DNA from: Spirochaetota bacterium
Lineage (GTDB): Bacteria; Spirochaetota; Spirochaetia; Treponematales; UBA12059
Direction of reading: 5' to 3'
Assembly (NCBI GenBank): GCA_022703505.1
Contig: JAKLDN010000003.1
Coordinates: forward strand, 186,001 to 250,000
Length of the DNA: 64,000 bases
Part shown: one piece after another, positions 63,301 to 64,000 of the stretch
How positions within the stretch are numbered: position 1 is the stretch's first letter
Layout of the letters: every line of letters starts with the position of its first letter
Translations under genes and position numbers: made by a program
Notes under the pieces: generated by a model
The model's database searches: none
What the model saw: the letters and a program-made list of their open reading frames with translations, nothing else
What the model was told of the DNA's origin: nothing

Positions 63301-63349
63301 TGCGAGTCGGTATCCAATTCGGACAATTCTACGGGAATGAGGTTTAGAC

Positions 63350-63535
63350 ATGGCTGTACCTAGATCAAAGACTTCGAAGGCCCGGACCAGCCGTCGGCAG
63401 TCGATCAATATGAAATTGACCGCTCCGGCCGTCGTGTCCTGCGGGAACTGCGGCAACCCCGTGCTGTCGCACCGCGTGTGCCCGAAGTGCGGTTTCTATC
63501 GCGGGCGTCAGGTTCTGACCCCCGAAACCAAGTAA
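63350..63535 (+). CDS. rpmF: 50S ribosomal protein L32
   Basis: 61 residues. MAVPRSKTSKARTSRRQS start and a complete zinc-type C-C/C-C set (CGNCGNPVLSHRVCPKCGFYRG), so it is the zinc-binding C+ form. It is followed by acpP 12 bases later, the usual rpmF-fatty-acid gene link. Confidence 0.96.
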   Translation: MAVPRSKTSKARTSRRQSINMKLTAPAVVSCGNCGNPVLSHRVCPKCGFYRGRQVLTPETK

Positions 63536-63547
63536 AGGAGCATTCAC

Positions 63548-63784
63548 ATGGACGAACTTTTCGCCAAGATCAAGAAAATCATCGCGGACAAGCTCGAGGT
63601 CGAGGAGGACAAGATCACCCTCGAGGCCAGCTTCCGCCAGGACCTCGGCGCCGACAGCCTCGACACCTACGAGCTGGTCTACGGCATCGAGGAAGAGCTC
63701 GGCATCACGATCCCGGACGAGAAGGCCAACGAATTCGAGACCGTCAAGGACGCCTACGAGTTCATCAAGTCCCAGATAAAGTAA
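63548..63784 (+). CDS. acpP: Acyl carrier protein
   Basis: 78 residues. The phosphopantetheine attachment Ser is in GADSLDTYELV; the rest is acidic (EEELGITIPDEKANEF) as in AcpP. AAGGAG (63534-63539) lies upstream. It carries growing acyl chains in fatty acid synthesis. Confidence 0.97.
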   Translation: MDELFAKIKKIIADKLEVEEDKITLEASFRQDLGADSLDTYELVYGIEEELGITIPDEKANEFETVKDAYEFIKSQIK

Positions 63785-63798
63785 GTTCCCTTCGCGCC

Positions 63799-64000
63799 GT
63801 GTTGTTCGGAACGAGCGGGCTGTCCCGCGAGCGTCGCGACCAACTCGCGGCATTCCAGAAGAAAATCGGGGTCCGGTTCAAATCCGTCGAGCTCTTGAGC
63901 CGGGCCCTGACCCACCGGTCCCGCACCAACGAGGACCCCTCCCGAAACGAGAACAACGAGCGACTCGAGTTCCTGGGCGACGCCGTCCTGGGCATGGTCG
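63799..64000 (+). CDS. rnc: Ribonuclease III, N-terminal part (runs off the window)
   Basis: The frame opens at a GTG at 63799 and stays open to the last base, covering about 67 residues. FKSVELLSRALTHRS and the RNase III signature NERLEFLGDAVLGMV are present, so the call is firm. RNase III cuts double-stranded RNA, including rRNA precursors. acpP followed by rnc is a common order. Confidence 0.92.
   Translation, partial: MLFGTSGLSRERRDQLAAFQKKIGVRFKSVELLSRALTHRSRTNEDPSRNENNERLEFLGDAVLGMV

Overview
The window is a GC-rich (about two-thirds G+C) bacterial chromosome segment, dense with genes and dominated by housekeeping operons. The gene content fits a member of the Spirochaetota, probably a Treponema/Spirochaeta relative. 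The signs are rplU-prp-rpmA-obgE-nadD-yqeK-lytR-rsfS in one run, spoVG next to rplY, a cheA-cheR-cheB-cheY-cheW cluster led by a STAS protein, and several exported proteins or lipoproteins of a spirochaetal style. This assignment rests on gene order and family content only; no 16S rRNA is present.

Layout. 1-5724: end of argS, then ribosome assembly and NAD genes (rplU, prp, rpmA, obgE, nadD, yqeK, lytR-like, rsfS). 5761-9744: an extremely acidic small protein on the minus strand with an operator-like palindrome at its predicted transcription start, then nadC-nadB and ispE. 9815-17927: spoVG, tRNA-Gln, rplY, tilS, ftsH, a Ca-loop/TPR-like exported protein and an HtrA-like lipoprotein protease. 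17984-24861: chemotaxis operon ending in a hybrid histidine kinase. 25044-27490: NitT/TauT-type ABC transporter (minus). 27593-31744: mcsA-mcsB-clpC, in which the McsB kinase has lost most catalytic residues. 31852-40528: rqcH and secA (minus), then a lipoprotein, nnr, small membrane proteins and a Nudix hydrolase. 41295-51092: an accessory defence island on the minus strand: MqsR-like toxin, MqsA-like antitoxin, SecB-like chaperone, hsdR, hsdS, an ABC-type ATPase with a PrrC-like carboxy end, hsdM and a PD-(D/E)XK-like protein. Several of its genes are clearly more AT-rich than the surroundings. 51547-58676: a tightly coupled proteostasis operon (tig-clpP-clpX-lon-xseA-xseB, minus). 58842-59376: five tRNAs. 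59459-62529: radical SAM protein, a small unknown and lnt (minus). 62757-64000: coaD, rpmF, acpP and the start of rnc.

Two genome-wide habits stand out. First, several genes (ispE, coaD, mcsA, lnt, probably nadC and secA, and a 10-codon leader ORF) have a -10-like hexamer only 6-8 bases upstream of the start codon, usually with a TTGAC-type -35 a further 17-18 bases away. This implies leaderless transcripts. Second, tilS and nnr appear to use CTG start codons placed behind good Shine-Dalgarno sequences. The most interesting system is the defence island, where a chaperone-controlled toxin-antitoxin module sits directly upstream of, and in line with, a type I restriction operon carrying a possible tRNA anticodon nuclease. 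All assignments are by reading motifs; no database search was run.
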